Source: Cunninghamia lanceolata (lineage: Eukaryota; Streptophyta; Pinopsida; Cupressales; Cupressaceae). From it: a stretch of DNA of 64,000 nt. The stretch covers positions 1,860,001-1,924,000 of the forward strand of contig BSBN01000445.1 of assembly GCA_027924645.1 (NCBI GenBank), read 5' to 3'. Each line of letters begins with the position of its first letter. Positions within the stretch are counted from its first letter, which is position 1. Under the pieces are notes generated by a model that was not told the origin of the DNA, did no database searches, and saw only the letters and a program-made list of their open reading frames with translations. Both the position numbers and the translations under genes were made by a program. Shown one piece after another: positions 46,026 through 57,402 of this stretch.

Positions 46026-47343
46026 TGTTGCAAATATGGGCCTAACCGGTGTTGTCATTGATGATAAGGACTAGATGAGCTGTGTGCTGAGGATATTGAA
46101 AAAATTAGTCCTAATTAGGACTAGAGAAGAACAATGAAGATAGTAAGCTAAAGATCCTAGCTAAGATGAAGATTAGAGGATGCACATCAAAGGGTTTGTA
46201 GATATGTGTCTTAAGGTGATCCAGTAAAGATTTTAGAGGTCCGCATGAAGATCTGAAGAAGTTGTGTCCACTCAAGTAAAACTAGTTCTGGCAGGTGTTT
46301 AGAGGTGACAGAGTGACACAGATAGGTCCAGTGAGATTTGGAAATGCAATATCCTATTCTACAGATCTGAGGGAATGTTTAGGAAGTCAATATGAATTGA
46401 CAACTCAATCGGTTCATGGTCTGGAGGTCCGCAAGCATCTACTCCATTGTGACAGTGATGATAGACTGTGTTCTTGAGGTTTCAGATGAAGGAGATAAGG
46501 ATTTCAATAAGTAGATGTAGTGTGGAGGTCTTTGGATCGTGTCTAGTTCATGTTGGTGGTCTGCATTGGAGTTTGAGCTCGCAATTGAAGAATTACTTCT
46601 GGATGATGGTGTTCTTCCTAAGTCTAGCCGACTAGATGAGTTACACATCCTACGGATGATCTTGAAGATGTTATGTGAAGATTGGCATGTTCCTAGAAGA
46701 AGATTTAAGTCTTAGATCTGCATGGCTGACAGTGTGTTGTTCCACGTGAAGTCTTTTGTAATAAGTCATGTTGTATTATGTACTTGCTCTGTTATGTATG
46801 CTAACTTCAATGATAATTCCTAAGTCGATGTCTTGTATAAATAAGGAGTTGTGAAGTCATCTTGAAGTGTGTCTTGTGGAGATGAGAGTGTTGTAGAGAG
46901 GAAAGGAGTGAAAGGTAGAGAAGTATTGGGTTTAAATGGAACTGACTCAAGCATAGTAAAGATGCTATTCTTTAGTTCAAGTATGTGATACTTATTATTT
47001 TGTAGACAGTGTGTCTCTTGTAGGCAGTGGGCCTCTTGTGAGTAGTGTGCTCAGGCAGTAAGCCCTAATTGGCATGTGTCATTTTGTTCTTTCTATTCTT
47101 CTAACAGAGGATACAATCTTGGGTTAATCACCCCGTGGTTTTTTCCTTAACCGGGTTTTCCATGTCAAAATCTTGGTGTCTTATGTATTGATGTGTTTCT
47201 ACTCTTGATTTAATGCTTTATGTTTCCATGATTGATTTATTATTATGCTACTAAATTACAAAGTAGATTTAAGTATTTAATTGGAAGAAAGTTTTGTACA
47301 AATGATTCACCCCCCCTCTCAGTTGTCTGTCCTGAATCTAACA
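46026..47343 (+). repeat. Element B 5' LTR (1318 bp)
   Basis: TGTTGCAAATATGG to GAATCTAACA. TATA box TATAAATA at 46836-46843, hairpin motif at 47134-47164. Compared with the 3' LTR it lacks 25 bases between two CATTGATG words near 46060 and a second short stretch near 46528. Confidence 0.93.
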
Positions 47344-47345
47344 AT

Positions 47346-47357
47346 TGGTATCAGAGC
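47346..47357 (+). other. Element B primer-binding site
   Basis: TGGTATCAGAGC, a perfect complement to the plant initiator tRNA-Met 3' end, two bases after the LTR. Confidence 0.93.
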
Positions 47358-47400
47358 TAAGTTTCTCTAAAAGAGCTTAACCGCTTGAGGAGATCCAAGA

Positions 47401-48391
47401 TGTCGTCCTACAAGAAGGATAGCCCGAAGTTTGATGGAACTAGTTTTAATCTTTGGAAAAGTCACATGCAATGGCACTTACAATGTATGGGAATGCAGTA
47501 CTAGACCATGGCTTCAACGAAGTATACTCCTCCACAGAATGGCCTAAAAATCGTAAATGAAATCACAGGTGCTGAAAATAATCTGTAGACTAAAGAAGTT
47601 CTTCTAAGTGCCTTGTCTAATTCAGAGCTAACAAATGTTGTTGACCTACAAACTACTTTTGAGATTTGGAAAAAATTAGAACTTCTGCATGAAGGAGACA
47701 AGTATGTTAAATGTGCAAGGCTACAGAGTCTGAAAGGAAAATTTGAAAATCTGAAGATGAGAGAAGATGAAAATATCACTACTTTTATGCCAAGAGTAAA
47801 TGAGCTTGTTTGTGGCATTAGATGTGCTGGTGGAGTCTTGGATGAAGATGAGATTGTTGGTAAAGTTCTTAGATCCCTTCCTGCTTGTCATAAATACAAG
47901 GTTGTTGCCATCGAAGAATTCAGAGCCCATTCAGGTGTCACAAGAGATCAATTGGTTGGTAAATTGGCTGCATTTGAATTGACCAAGTTTGGAGATGCCC
48001 CCCCAAGACTGAATCTACATTCAAAGCCAGTGCCTCTATAAAAGGTAAACAAAGGTTTGATCTGGGAGAGAACTCTTCAAGGAAACTATCATGGTATGAA
48101 AAAGCAAGAAAAGCCCTAGAAGAAGAAGAACCAGAAACTGCTCAACTTGAAGCACTTATTGCAAAAAGACGACCAAAAGGATCTGGTAAGTATGAAGGGA
48201 AATTGCCTTTTATGTGTTTTAACTATAATAAGATTGGTCATTTTGCCTCAAGGTGTCCGGAAAGATTTTCAAGGCCAAATCCTAACAGATCAAGGTTCCA
48301 AAAGAATTGTTACTATGTTCATGAAGAGGATGATAATGAAGGAGTAACAGATGATGAATTAGAGATAGGAAAAAAATTTGGGAGTGATTGA
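47401..48391 (+). pseudogene. Element B gag
   Basis: ATG at 47401 (MSSYKKDSPKFDG) with in-frame TAGs at a Trp and a Gln codon, then UBN2 gag (KLELLHEGDKYVKCARLQSLK, ENITTFMPRVNELVCGIR). One C is missing from a C-run at about 48000 relative to A, shifting the frame. The knuckle reads CFNYNKIGHFASRC, so the second Cys is Tyr. The segment ends at a TGA in place of a Trp codon (GSD-stop-VFIAIK). Confidence 0.9.
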
Positions 48392-48706
48392 GTGTTTATT
48401 GCCATCAAGGAAGAAAATCTAATGCCCTCTAAATCTGTCAATCATAAAGTTGTAGAAAGAGCTCTGGCTGCCCAAGTTGAAGAAAAGGATGATTGGGTCA
48501 TTAACAGTGGATGCTCTCACCATATGATAGGTGACAAAAATAAGTTCATAGATTTGGAAAAGTATGAAGGAGGAGTGGTAAAGTTTGGTGATAATTCTGC
48601 TAGTAGAATCAGAGGTAGAGGAACTATTTCTTTTGATGGAAAGAACAAAATCAATAATGTACTATATGTTGAAGGATTGAAGCACAATCTTCTCAGTGTT
48701 GGATAG
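48392..48706 (+). pseudogene. Element B protease region
   Basis: VINSGCSHHMIGDKNKF has Asn where the catalytic Asp of the copia DSG triad should be. FGDNSASRIRGRGTISFDG and VLYVEGLKHNLLSVG follow, then the TAG and TGA shared with element A. Confidence 0.88.
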
Positions 48707-49978
48707 TTGGTGGACAAAGGCTATGATCTCTGATTCAAGAATGGAAAATGCAAGATCTTTGAAAGTTCTGGAACAGAGATTGCATCCGATACTCAAACAA
48801 AAGGTAATATCTTCCATTTAGTTGGTACTGGTAAAAGTTGTCTATTTGTGCAAATTGATCAGAGTTGGCTATGGCATAGGAGGATGTGTCATGTGAATTT
48901 TGATAATATCATCAAGATAAGCAACACTCAGGTTGTAAGAGATCTTCCAAAACTGGTGAAACCTACAAATAGTTTGTGCAAAGAATGTTAGTTGGGGAAA
49001 CAAAGTAGAGTCTCATTCAAAAGCAAGGAACAATCTTCTACCGGATTATTAGACGTAGTTCATACTGATCTATGTGGTCCAACAAGAATAAGGAGTGTGC
49101 AAGGTGATAGATACTTCATGCTATTAATTGATGACCATTCTCAGATGATATGGGTTACTTTTCTGAAAGAGAAATCACAAGCTCTTGAGAAATTCAAAAT
49201 ATTCAAGGCAATGGTAGAGAATGAAACCAGATTAAAATTAAAATGTTTGAGGTCTGACAGAGGTGGAGAATTCACATCCAGTGAGTTCATAGAATTCTGT
49301 GAGAAACATGGAATAAAGAGACAGTTGTCTGCTCCTATGACTCCACAACAAAATGGAGTAGTGGAGAGAAAGAACTGGACCATCCACGAAGCATCTAGGA
49401 CCATGATGAAGAACTGGACCATCCAGGAAGCATCTAGGACCATGATGATGGAAGCAAATGTTCCTCAAATCTATTGGAGAGAAGTTGTCAGTACTGCAGT
49501 CTATACTCTCAATCGAGTACAAATCAGAAGCAATACCGGTAAGACTCCTTATGAACTTTGGTTTGGCATCACTCCTACTGTGAGGTATTTTAGAGTCTTT
49601 GGTAGAAAATGTTACATTAAAAGAGATGAAGATCTAGGAAAATTTGATGCTAGAAGTGATCAAGGAATATTCTTGGGTTATTCTACTCAAAGCAAAGCAT
49701 ACCGGTGTTATAACAAGAGATTAAGGAAGATTGTTGAAAGTACAAATGTGAAGGTTGATGAAGGAATTGAAAAACCCTCAAGGTTTTATGAATATGATGA
49801 AGATGATCAAAGTGATGTTTTTGTTCAAAAAGTCCAAGCTCCCCCTGAAATTCAGATTCAAACTGATCTGGTAAATGCAGAAGAAGAGATAAGTTTGAAT
49901 GAACCTATTCAAGAATCAGAAGTGCAAGAAACTACCAAAGTTCCTAGGTATGTGAAATTGAATCACTCTGAAGATTAG
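48707..49978 (+). pseudogene. Element B integrase, catalytic triad intact
   Basis: Zinc module WHRRMCHVNF ... CKEC, then a TAG; open from 48992 for 328 codons. The core keeps all three acidic residues (HTDLCGPTRI, RSDRGGEF, NGVVERKN). Immediately after VERKN a 39-bp unit is repeated in frame (49373-49411 and 49412-49450, NWTIHEASRTMMK then NWTIQEASRTMMM). The C-terminus has FRVFGRKCYIK and GIFLGYS. It ends at the NHSED stop shared with A. Confidence 0.92.
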
Positions 49979-50875
49979 ATTATAGGTAATAAAAGCAAAG
50001 GTGTACAAACAAGAAGAAGGATTGCTCAAGATTCAGAAGAGTATTGTCTGATTTCAAAAGTTGAACCTAGGACAGTGAATGAAGCTTGCAATGATGAAAA
50101 TTGGACTAAGGCAATGGAGGAAGAACTAATACAAATTGAGAAGAATCACACATGAGATCTTATTCCCAGACCTAAAAAGAAGAATTTGATTGGAACCAAA
50201 TGGGTCTTCTAGAATAAACTGAATGAAGTTGGTGAAGTAATCAGAAATAAAGCTAGATTGGTCTACAAGGGTTACTCTCAAATAGAAGGAGTTGATTTTG
50301 AAGAAACTTTTGCTCTGGTGGCAAGAATTGAAGCAGTCAGATTATTTCTTTCTTTTGCCGCCTTTAGGGATTTCAAAGTGTATCAGATGGATGTCAAGTC
50401 TGCCTTCCTAAATGGTGACTTGGAAGAAGTATACATTGAGCAACTAGATGGATTTCAATTGTCGATCATGGTGATATGGTCTGCAAGTTGAAGAAAGCAC
50501 TGCATAGACTCAAGCAAGCCCCAAGAGCCTGGTATGAAAGATTGGATAAGCATCTTTTGAAGATTGGTTTTAACAAAGGTACTATTGATAGTAATTTGTA
50601 CTTCAAAATTGATCATGAAAATATCTTGATTGTTGAAGTATTTGTTGATGAAATCATTTTTGGAGGAGGAGTTAGTATGTGCAAAACCTTTGCAAATCAA
50701 ATAAAAAGTGAATTTGAGATGTCCATGCTTGGGGAAATGAATTTCTTCTTGGGTCTGCAAATCATTCAAACTAAGAAAGGAATCTTCATTTCTCAGACCA
50801 AATACGTGAAAGAATTGTTGAAGAAATTTGGGATGGAAGAGTCAAAACCAATGAGTACTCCCATGGCAACTAGAT
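49979..50875 (+). pseudogene. Element B reverse transcriptase
   Basis: Linker KVEPRTVNEACND, then RT with stops replacing Trp codons (HT-stop-DL, VF-stop-NK). Frame 50258-50491 has [18 protein letters not shown] and [20 protein letters not shown]. After a frameshift near 50465, frame 50476-51228 has [15 protein letters not shown] and VFVDEIIFGG, where the second catalytic Asp of the VDD core is Glu. No active RT could result. Confidence 0.9.
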
Positions 50876-51540
50876 TTAAATTAAGCAAATATGATGACTC
50901 TCCTAAGACTGATCAAAAAAAGTACAGGTCAATGATTGTAGGATTGTTGTATCTCACTCAAACTAGACCTGATATTATGAATGATGTTGGTCTTGTTGCT
51001 AGATTCCAAGCTGATCCTAGAGAATCTCATGTCATGACAATCAAGAGGATTTTTAGGTATCTAAAAGGGACAGTTGAGTATGGTTTGTGGTATCCTAGAG
51101 ATCATAATTTGTCTCTTCATGCATATACAGATGCGGGTTGGGTAGGAGATGTGGATGACTGGAAGAGTACTAGTGGTGGAGCATTCTTTTTGGGGAAGAG
51201 ATTGGTTTCTTGGCTGACCAAGAAATAAGAGGCAATATCTCTGTCCACTGTAGAAGTAGAATATATTGCAGTAGCAAGTAGTTGCACTCAAGTTTTGTGG
51301 ATGAAGCAAATGCTAAGAGACATAAGAGTGGAGTATGAGGAGCCTATCACAATCTTCTGTGATAATTCAAGTGCAATAAATATATCTAAGAATCCAATGT
51401 TGCATTCAAAGACTAAACATATATCCATCAATTTTTAGTTTTTGAGAGAACAAGTGAACAAGAATGAAGTCATATTGGAGTTTGTGCCTTCCAAGGATCA
51501 GATTGCAGATATCTTTACCAAACCTCTACCTAAGGACTCT
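50876..51540 (+). pseudogene. Element B RNase H
   Basis: LTQTRPDIMNDVGLVARFQ, then AYTDAGWVGDVDDWKSTSGG, where the acidic Asp of TDADW is Gly. A TAA replaces Gln in SWLTKKQEAIS, and EAEY is EVEY. The VLWMKQMLRDI helix and FVPSKDQIADIFTKPLP end of pol follow. Confidence 0.88.
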
Positions 51541-51894
51541 TTTGAGTATTCAGGGAGAAGTTAGAGGTTATTACCCCTCCGGTGATGAACTAAGGTGCAC
51601 TGATGTGCATCAATCTGGTGGATATCACAGTCATATCTTGTGGTCCAGATTGATGATGGGGAGCTGCTACTCAGGGGGAGCAGCTGGTATGATTCTGAAG
51701 TGGTGGAGTTGCAAGTATGTACCCTTTTCCATTGATGTCAAAGGGGGAGAGAAGACATGTGAAAAACAAGTGGTTGCTGATCAAAGGGGGAGCAAGAAAG
51801 GAAGAGAAGTTGTGACAGTGAGGAGAAGTTCTTGTCTTGATGATTAAAACAATTTTTCACATCATATGTTGCCATCAATGACAAAGGGGGAGAT
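51541..51894 (+). promoter_or_regulatory. Element B 3' noncoding region with polypurine array
   Basis: Four tracts: CAGGGGGAG (about 51675), AAAGGGGGAG (51740 and 51783) and the primary AAAGGGGGAGAT (51883-51894). The arm TGTTGCCATCAATGACAA at 51867-51884 is the inverted partner of 51921-51938. CCATTGATGTCAAAGGGGG at 51729-51747 carries the opposite arm. Confidence 0.8.
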
Positions 51895-53261
51895 TGTTTT
51901 AAGTATGGACCTAACCAGTGTTGTCATTGATGTCAACATACTCCTATTGCATTGATGATAAGGATTGGATGAGATGTGTACTGAGGATATTGAGAAAATT
52001 AGTCCTAATCAGGAACAGAGAAGAATAGTGAAGATAGTAAGCTAAAGATCCTACCTAAGATGAAGATCAGAGGATGCACATCAAAGAGTTTGTAGATATG
52101 TGTCTTAAGGTGATCCAGTAAAGATTTCAGAGGTCCTCATAAAGATCTGAAGAAGTTGTGGCTGCTCAAGTAAAACTGGTTTCGACAGGTGTTCAGAGGT
52201 GACAGAGTGACACAGATAGGTCCGGTGAGATCCGAAAATGCAATATCCTATTCTACAGATTTGAGGGAATCTTTAGGAAGTCAATATGAATTAATTGGTT
52301 AATGGTCTGGAGGTCTGCAAGCATCTACTCCATTGTGACAGTGATGACAGACTGTGTTCTTGAGGTTCCAGATGAAGGAGATAAGGATTTCAATAAGCAG
52401 ATGTAGTGTGGATGTTCTTGGTGATTCAGGCAAGCTTGTGGAGGTCTTTGGATCATGTCTAGTTCATGTTGGTGGTCCACATTAGAGTTTGAGCTCACAA
52501 TTGAAGAATTACTTCTGGATGATGGTGTTCTTCCTAAGTCTGGCCAACTAGATGAGTTGCACATCCTGCGGATGATCTTGAAGATGTTATGTGAAGATTG
52601 GCATGTTCCTAGAAGAATATTGAAGTCTCAGATCTGTGTGGCCGATAGTGTGTTGTTCCACATGAAGTCTTTTGTAATAAGTCATGTTGTATTTATGTAC
52701 TTTCTTTGTTATGTATGCTGACTTGGATGATAATTCCTAAGTCGATGTCTTGTATAAATAAGGAGTTGTAAAGTCATCTCAAAGTGTGCCTTGTGGAGAT
52801 GAGAGTGTGGTAGAGAGGAAAGGAGTGAAAGGTAGAGCAGAAGTATTGGGCTTAAATGGAACTGACTCAAGCATGGTAAAGATGCTATTCTTCAATTCAA
52901 GTATGTGATACTTATTATTCTATAGACAGTGTGTCTCTTGTAGGCAGTGGGCCTCTTGTGAGCAATGTGCTCAAGCAGTGAGCCCTAATTGGCATGTGTC
53001 ATTTTGTTCTTTCTATTCTTCTAATAGATAATACAATCTTGGGTTAATCACCCCATGGTTTTTCCCTTAACCAGGTTTTCAATTTCAAAATATTGGTGTC
53101 TTATGTGTTGATGTGTTTCTACTCTTGAGTTAATGCTTTATGTTTCCATGATTGATTTTTTATTATGCTACTGAATTACAAAGTGGATTTAAGTATTTAA
53201 TTGGAAGAAAGTTTTGGACAACTGATTCACCCCCTCTCAGTTGTCTGTCCTGAATCTAACA
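51895..53261 (+). repeat. Element B 3' LTR (1367 bp)
   Basis: TGTTTTAAGTATGG to GAATCTAACA. TATA box at 52753-52760 and a decayed hairpin motif at 53054-53085. Confidence 0.93.
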
Positions 53262-53266
53262 GAGTT

Positions 53267-53334
53267 AACATGGAGGAGCCCTCAATCAAGTCCATAAAGT
53301 AGTGATTAAGACATCATTTTTAGCTCCAAATGAT
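53267..53334 (+). repeat. Element J 3' LTR, second piece
   Basis: A 68-bp bridge (AACATGGAGGAGCCCTCAAT onward) that matches 24145-24212 of the J 5' LTR, between B and N. Confidence 0.88.
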
Positions 53335-54469
53335 GTAGTGCTAGGGGGATTCACCCAGACAAACACACTTCAAATAAATGACTTTTCTCATAAACTTCCA
53401 CTATGCTTTGATGAGAGTAGTGAATAAGGTAATTTTGACATAATTTTCATAATACAACTCAAACCCACAAAAGTATCATCATTTCAGATACCCTTTATGG
53501 CATTCTTTAATAATATATAACTTGTGCATACACTTGTTTCATAACATCTTCCTCAAAATTGGACTGTTAGATTGTCCTTAAAGGGGCAATTAGGTCACTT
53601 TTACAAAGCAACCCCTCTCCAAACACTTCTCTAACCTCAAATTTCAAATGGCAAAGCTTGACCAGACCACACACACCCTAAATCAACAAACTTTCTTAGA
53701 AAATAGGCTAACCAAGTCCCCAAACCATGAAACCCTCACTTTTAGCAAACTACAAGGGGGGTTTATTGAAAATCTATGCTCCCAAACCAATCTCACCTCA
53801 ACAAAGCCTTAAACACCTTCAATTATGTCTACACATGCTTAATCAATCATTTCCCACACTCATTCCATGCTATTTCATCAAACTACTACTCATAACCTCC
53901 ATTTTACACTATCAAACCCTTAAAAATAGGGTTGCAGGCTACATGCACTTAAAAGGCCATAAAATGCTTCAAATTCAATAAAAAATGATGCAACCACTTG
54001 GAAAAGAAAGAAGGTTCAAAGGTTCATTGATTCCAATGATTAAAAGTGCACTTACAAGCCATACCAGGCCATACTAAGGTCTGTAACAACAAATTTTAGC
54101 CTTTTTTTTGCAAAAAACAGAGTTTTATTATCTTTTCTACCTCCAAATCCACTTCTCCTCCATTTTTTCTCTTTCTAGGTGAATATCACTATTACACATC
54201 AAAACCCACTAAAATATTCGACCAAACTAGCCTTTAGACTCCTATGATTGTTGGTATTCCACCAATTTGGCATTTTTTGCAACATTACATGGCAACATTT
54301 GACCACATTACAAAAATATGACAATATGAACTCACATGATTTCAACTAGACTAATTACATTATAAAATGGTCTATTATGACCTTATAGAACCAAAATAAG
54401 ACTCAAAACACCTCAAAAATCCAACATAACACCATATTTACAAAAGTTGACATGGCACCCTTGCACTGC
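53335..54469. mobile_element. Element N, hAT-like non-autonomous DNA element
   Basis: Left end GTAGTGCTAGGG and right end, reversed, GCAGTGCAAGGG form a short inverted repeat. Flanks CAAATGAT (53327-53334) and CAAATAAT (54470-54477) are an 8-bp duplication with one change, the length typical of hAT. The 5' LTR of J lacks this 1135-bp block. The interior is AT-rich without a transposase; the ORF at 53727-53981 is unsupported. Confidence 0.75.
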
Positions 54470-54477
54470 CAAATAAT

Positions 54478-57397
54478 TTGCATACTACTGAATCAACTAA
54501 GTGGAGTTAAAGATGTATAGTGAAGGAACCTTAAGGAGGAAGTGAAGTGCATTACCAAAGGGTAATAAGTCATGAGGAGAACTCATAATGCCATCAATGA
54601 GAAGATACAATACACATAATATAATTCTATGTTGCAAGAATCATGAATTAAGAGATGTAGGTGCAGTGAGAAAAGGTACAGTGAGCCTGAAAGACTATAA
54701 ATAGGCCATTGTCATAGTCATCAATGAAGAATATAAATTTCCAAATGCATACATAGTCATAGGAACAACATAGGATAAGAGTAAATCCAAGGTCATTTGA
54801 TAAGAATGAGCAACTTATAATGAAGAAGACAACCTTTGCTAAGGTGAAAAGATAGTCAACATGCCTTCCAGTCCAGAAATGACTGTTACAAACATTCAAA
54901 TACCAGTGTTTGGGAAGATGTAAATGGAGGTGAAACCCTAGTAGGGTTTATAGAAAACACAAATAAGGGTTACCCAAATAGAGAATATCTTTCCTTCATT
55001 TTTACTTGCATAAGACCAGATGAAGCAGTAGAGATATATATATTCTTTTGTTTGTCTACAGAAGCCAAAGTACAAGTGTCACTATCTTCTTACAAAGAAC
55101 AAAAAGCATAGCTTATAGAGTATAGTGTAGGTGAAACCCTAGTAGGGTTTGTGGTAAATAGAGAAAAACCCTTTCATCACTTCATTTCAAAAAAAACCTG
55201 AGCAAATATAATGCAGAAAATAGTGAAAAAAATGCTAGAAGCACTGATATATTTTGTTGTAATAGAAAAAGAAAGAATAGAAATTGTTGTTCACCAAACT
55301 CTACGAGGGTTTACCTATAATAAGAAATAGAGGAAATTGTTTACTTGTTCATTTCAATGGCCAAACAAATTAAAGAACAAAGCACATAAGGAGATTTGAG
55401 CTACAACTCCTCTTTTCCAAGAGTTCAAAATCACAACACTAACCATGAAGGTTGACCAAAGAGAGGAGATATATGTAAAGATAGATACAGTGAAATTTAG
55501 AAAACTAGTATAAAAACGTTCCTTCTTCCCTTGTTTGTTGTATCAAAATAGAGAAAATATGGAGTAGATACAGAAGCAAAACAGAAGCTTTCTTTCATCA
55601 TCATGTTGCTAAACCAAAACTAGAGAAGAGATATATACAGGCAATAACAAATATTATAGTGTTACAACCATTTTTCTTGGAAAAACACAAAGACATGTAG
55701 AAAGGAGACTTACCTAAGCAAAAATGGTGATGAAGATAGCTCAGAATGACAGTTAAAACCTTCAGAATGCCTCCAAAAATAGAAGCAGAAACCCTCGACC
55801 ATGGCAGTGGGAAACCAAAATGAAGAAGCAAAATGCAAAAATGACAAACTTTTAGGGTTCACTTTCTTTTTGGTCAAATGCCCTAGCCCGACTATGGGCT
55901 TTTGACTTATTTTTTATATTTAATCATTGTTATCCAAAGAAGTGCCCGAGGTCAAGACTTTAGAATCATGAAACCTAATGGTGCAAAGGGAGCCCGTGGG
56001 CTTGTTACTATTTTCTTTGATTTTCTTAAGGTTTGGGATGATAAATTCAATGGGGATAATGATATAAGGATTGCTTGTGCATGGTGAGTGGATATGACAT
56101 GGGAGTCATAAGGATGTAGTGTTGTGTTTGTCCAATGATATGACATGATGACTTAGTTTGACTTATGCATGGATGAGGTCTTATGTTGATGCATGGTGGC
56201 ATGGGTGAAATAAGGGATTAATTCATGATCAAGTTATTGATCATATTCAGTTTGCACGACTTGGATACTAAGAAACAAATGTAAACAAATAATAAAGTAA
56301 TAAATTATAAATTATTTTATTATTTGTCATAAAGTTGTAAAAGTCAAAGATAGACAATTCATAACAAATAGTAAAGTAAATCATGGTGATTACTTTATTA
56401 TTTGTTCACATTGTTGCCCTCATCCCAAAATCATGCAAAATCAGGAGATGGAGTTAATTGAGGTATTTTGGGAGCTTTTGCATGATTTTTGGTCAAACTA
56501 GGAGGAGCTTGGAGTTCCACATGGTCAAAACTAGGTGTGAGGGGCAATTTGGAGCTATTTTTGCTCATTTTGGATCAGTTATGAGGCCTATTTTCTAGGC
56601 TTTTCTCTCTTACTCGTGAATCAACTTGGAGGAGTTATTTTTAGAGTGTAATTGAACTGTAGTGCTTTTCATGCACTTGTGAGTTCATTCTTTTGATATA
56701 TTGGAGAAAAACTTATGTTTTTCTCAGTTCTTGCCTTCTTTTCTCTCTTACACATTTCAGAGAGGTACAAGAGTGTTTGTAAGTCATTTTTAGATCTATA
56801 TAGTACAACAGGTTACAGGTTCATTTTTTTGTCTTATGCAATGCTTTTCCTTCTATTTTTCATTTAGAATACACCAAATTTGCCTTCTTAGAAATATGCA
56901 AGTGATTTTATGAATGATTTGATGAAATTATTTTGTTTTAACCATTAAAGCCTTTAAGTTTGTCTCATTTATTATTGTACATCCATCACATGTCTCAAGT
57001 TGTGCTTGTTTCATTTTGCCTTAAAACTGTGAAAATTTATTTTCCTCTTGAAGGGATAAACTGGTTGGCCTTCTTTAGAAACATTTTTGTGATTAAGTCA
57101 TCATTTCTGAATTGTGTAACTAGTGTCTCTGAGAATAGCTATGAATTATTCTACAATATATATCATCATATAGGTGCATCGCCTCTTTTTCAGTTTTAGT
57201 TTATTGTTTCACTGCAATTCCTCCTCTCCTTCTCCTACAAAGTTGGTTTACCATTAGATCAATCATAAGGGAACCATCCCACAATCTAGAGGTCTACCTT
57301 CACCATAGGGCACCCACAACCTGAAGGTATTCCCATGTTACACAGGATTACTGAGCTTCACAGCTTTGCACCACGGGTGCAATCCTAGTTGATAACA
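54478..57397 (+). repeat. Element J 3' LTR, third piece
   Basis: Matches 24221-27106. TATA box at 54696-54703. Telobox-like palindromes at 54933-54949 and 55134-55150, and a decayed third at 55296-55312. Ends GATAACA. Confidence 0.9.
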
Positions 57398-57402
57398 ATA
57401 CT

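Larger units (their letters stand above)
46026..53261 (+). mobile_element. Copia element B (Tork-like), full length
   Basis: A 7236-bp element with LTRs 46026-47343 and 51895-53261, primer site 47346-47357 and polypurine tract 51883-51894. Flanks are GAATT and GAGTT (46021-46025 and 53262-53266). The J LTR continues on both sides. All gag-pol domains are present but broken. It is the closest relative of element A. Confidence 0.95.
22534..57397 (+). mobile_element. Element J, LARD-like, LTRs of 4573 bp
   Basis: A single element opened up by four later insertions. The 5' LTR is 22534-27106 (4573 bp). The 3' LTR is 44441-46025 plus 53267-53334 plus 54478-57397, also 4573 bp once insertions are removed. 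Internal sequence (27107-28642, 36541-37742, 44175-44440) totals about 3.0 kb with no pol motif. Flanks are ATAAT (22529-22533) and ATACT (57398-57402), a TSD with one difference. The sizes fit large retrotransposon derivatives. Confidence 0.9.
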
